Shown here: positions 5,080-5,707 of the stretch, piece by piece
How the letters are laid out: each line of letters starts with the position of its first letter
How positions within the stretch are numbered: the first letter of the stretch is position 1
Source: Caldithrix sp. RBG_13_44_9
GTDB lineage: Bacteria; Calditrichota; Calditrichia; RBG-13-44-9
Direction: 5' to 3'
Assembly (NCBI GenBank): GCA_001771055.1
Contig: MESS01000005.1
Span: forward strand, 11,546-17,252
DNA: 5,707 bases
Position numbers and translations under genes: made by a program
Notes under the pieces: generated by a model
What the model was told of the DNA's origin: nothing
Database searches by the model: none
The model's input: the letters and a program-made list of their open reading frames with translations, nothing else

Positions 5080-5707
5080 GTGAAACTTAAACGAACACAT
5101 ACCTGCGGGGAACTCGGAAAAACTCAACTGGGGCAGGAAGTGATTCTAAATGGCTGGGTGGATAACTGGCGTAATTTGGGCGGGGTATTGTTCATCGGTC
5201 TTCGGGACCGTTATGGGCTTAGCCAGGTGGTATTTTCCCCGGAAACTTCCCGTGAGCTATACGAACAGGCCAGGAGGCTGCGCTCAGAATATGTGGTGGG
5301 AATAAGGGGAGTGGTACAGCTTCGTCCACTGGAGGCCGTTAATCCTGAACTGAGAACCGGTGAAATTGAAGTCACAGCATCAGAATTGGAGATACAGAAT
5401 ATCTCCAAAACTTTACCCTTTGAATTGAAAGATTATGCTGAGAAATCAGAAGAATTGCGTCTGAAATACCGTTATTTGGATTTACGCCGGCCGGTGCTGC
5501 AGAAAAATTTTATTTTACGTCATAAGCTGGCCCAATTAACCCGCCAATTTTTCGACCAGCGGCACTTTGTTGAGATTGAGACACCCTTTCTCACCAAAAG
5601 TACTCCGGAAGGTGCCAGGGACTTTGTGGTTCCCTCACGGATTTATCCGGGGAAAATATACGCCCTGCCACAGTCTCCCCAGACTTACAAACAGATTCTA
5701 ATGATCT
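5080..5707 (+). CDS. aspS: Aspartyl-tRNA synthetase, bacterial type (3' end missing)
   Basis: The enzyme charges tRNA-Asp with aspartate in the cytoplasm using ATP. The window holds the first 209 residues of a protein that is usually near 590. Residues 1-107 form the OB-fold anticodon-binding domain (LNGWVDNWRNLGG, FIGLRDRYGLSQVVF, NPELRTGEIEV). The hinge and start of the class II catalytic domain follow with LRLKYRYLDLRRP (127-138 region) and motif 1 ending at Pro169 in FVEIETPFL. The flipping loop TPEGARDF (175-182) and the aspartate-site motif QSPQ (198-201) are intact. Motifs 2 and 3 and the bacterial insertion domain lie beyond the right edge. Leu33 stands where tRNA-Asp-specific (discriminating) enzymes such as that of E. 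coli have Leu and some non-discriminating ones have His, so a discriminating enzyme is suggested but not proven. The gene follows a terminator and is unlikely to be functionally tied to the motor operon. Confidence 0.97.
   Translation, partial: MKLKRTHTCGELGKTQLGQEVILNGWVDNWRNLGGVLFIGLRDRYGLSQVVFSPETSRELYEQARRLRSEYVVGIRGVVQLRPLEAVNPELRTGEIEVTASELEIQNISKTLPFELKDYAEKSEELRLKYRYLDLRRPVLQKNFILRHKLAQLTRQFFDQRHFVEIETPFLTKSTPEGARDFVVPSRIYPGKIYALPQSPQTYKQILMI

Noticed and set aside
4820..5083. 87-codon + strand open frame crossing the end of the TonB-like gene
   Set aside because: It overlaps the conserved C-terminal domain out of frame and runs straight through the terminator hairpin; its start has no ribosome site.
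1..5707. CRISPR arrays, tRNA or rRNA genes, insertion sequences, attachment sites
   Set aside because: No spaced direct repeats, cloverleaf-like segment, terminal inverted repeats or transposase motifs were seen on either strand.

Overview
The window looks like a piece of a Gram-negative (diderm) bacterial chromosome with a moderate, roughly mid-40s % GC content by eye. Every supported gene is on the + strand. The gene content resembles that of uncultured or FCB-like phyla and of the deltaproteobacterial/myxobacterial groups: a proton-channel motor paired with a protein carrying an AgmX/PglI-type C-terminal domain. The base composition is not that of a typical high-GC myxobacterium. The phylum cannot be fixed from this sequence alone.

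Positions 1-4913 hold six closely spaced genes that read as one operon. First is the 3' part of a large protein with a helical N-terminal region and a C-terminal galactose-binding-like beta-sandwich (1-1623, cut by the left edge). A small 105-residue secreted or anchored protein follows (1635-1952). Then comes the motor: an ExbB/TolQ/MotA-family channel subunit (2003-2674), two different ExbD/TolR-family subunits in tandem (2696-3259 and 3282-3770), and a TonB-like single-pass protein (3813-4913). That last protein has a Glu/Arg/Gly-rich linker and a C-terminal domain with two cysteines, of the AgmX/PglI kind. A bidirectional-looking hairpin terminator at 4958-4991 closes the operon.

After a short intergenic region, aspS (bacterial aspartyl-tRNA synthetase) starts with GTG at 5080 and runs off the right edge. 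It is an ordinary housekeeping gene and probably a separate transcription unit.

The inferred system is an inner-membrane, proton-motive-force-driven motor that passes force across the periplasm through the TonB-like protein. The small secreted protein and the beta-sandwich protein may be its periplasmic or envelope partners. The most notable detail is in the first ExbD-like subunit: the proton-carrying Asp of the transmembrane helix is replaced by Asn (codon 2768-2770), while the second subunit keeps Asp (3357-3359). This suggests an asymmetric ExbD heterodimer. The substrate or purpose of the motor (uptake, envelope maintenance, secretion, surface motility) cannot be read from this window.
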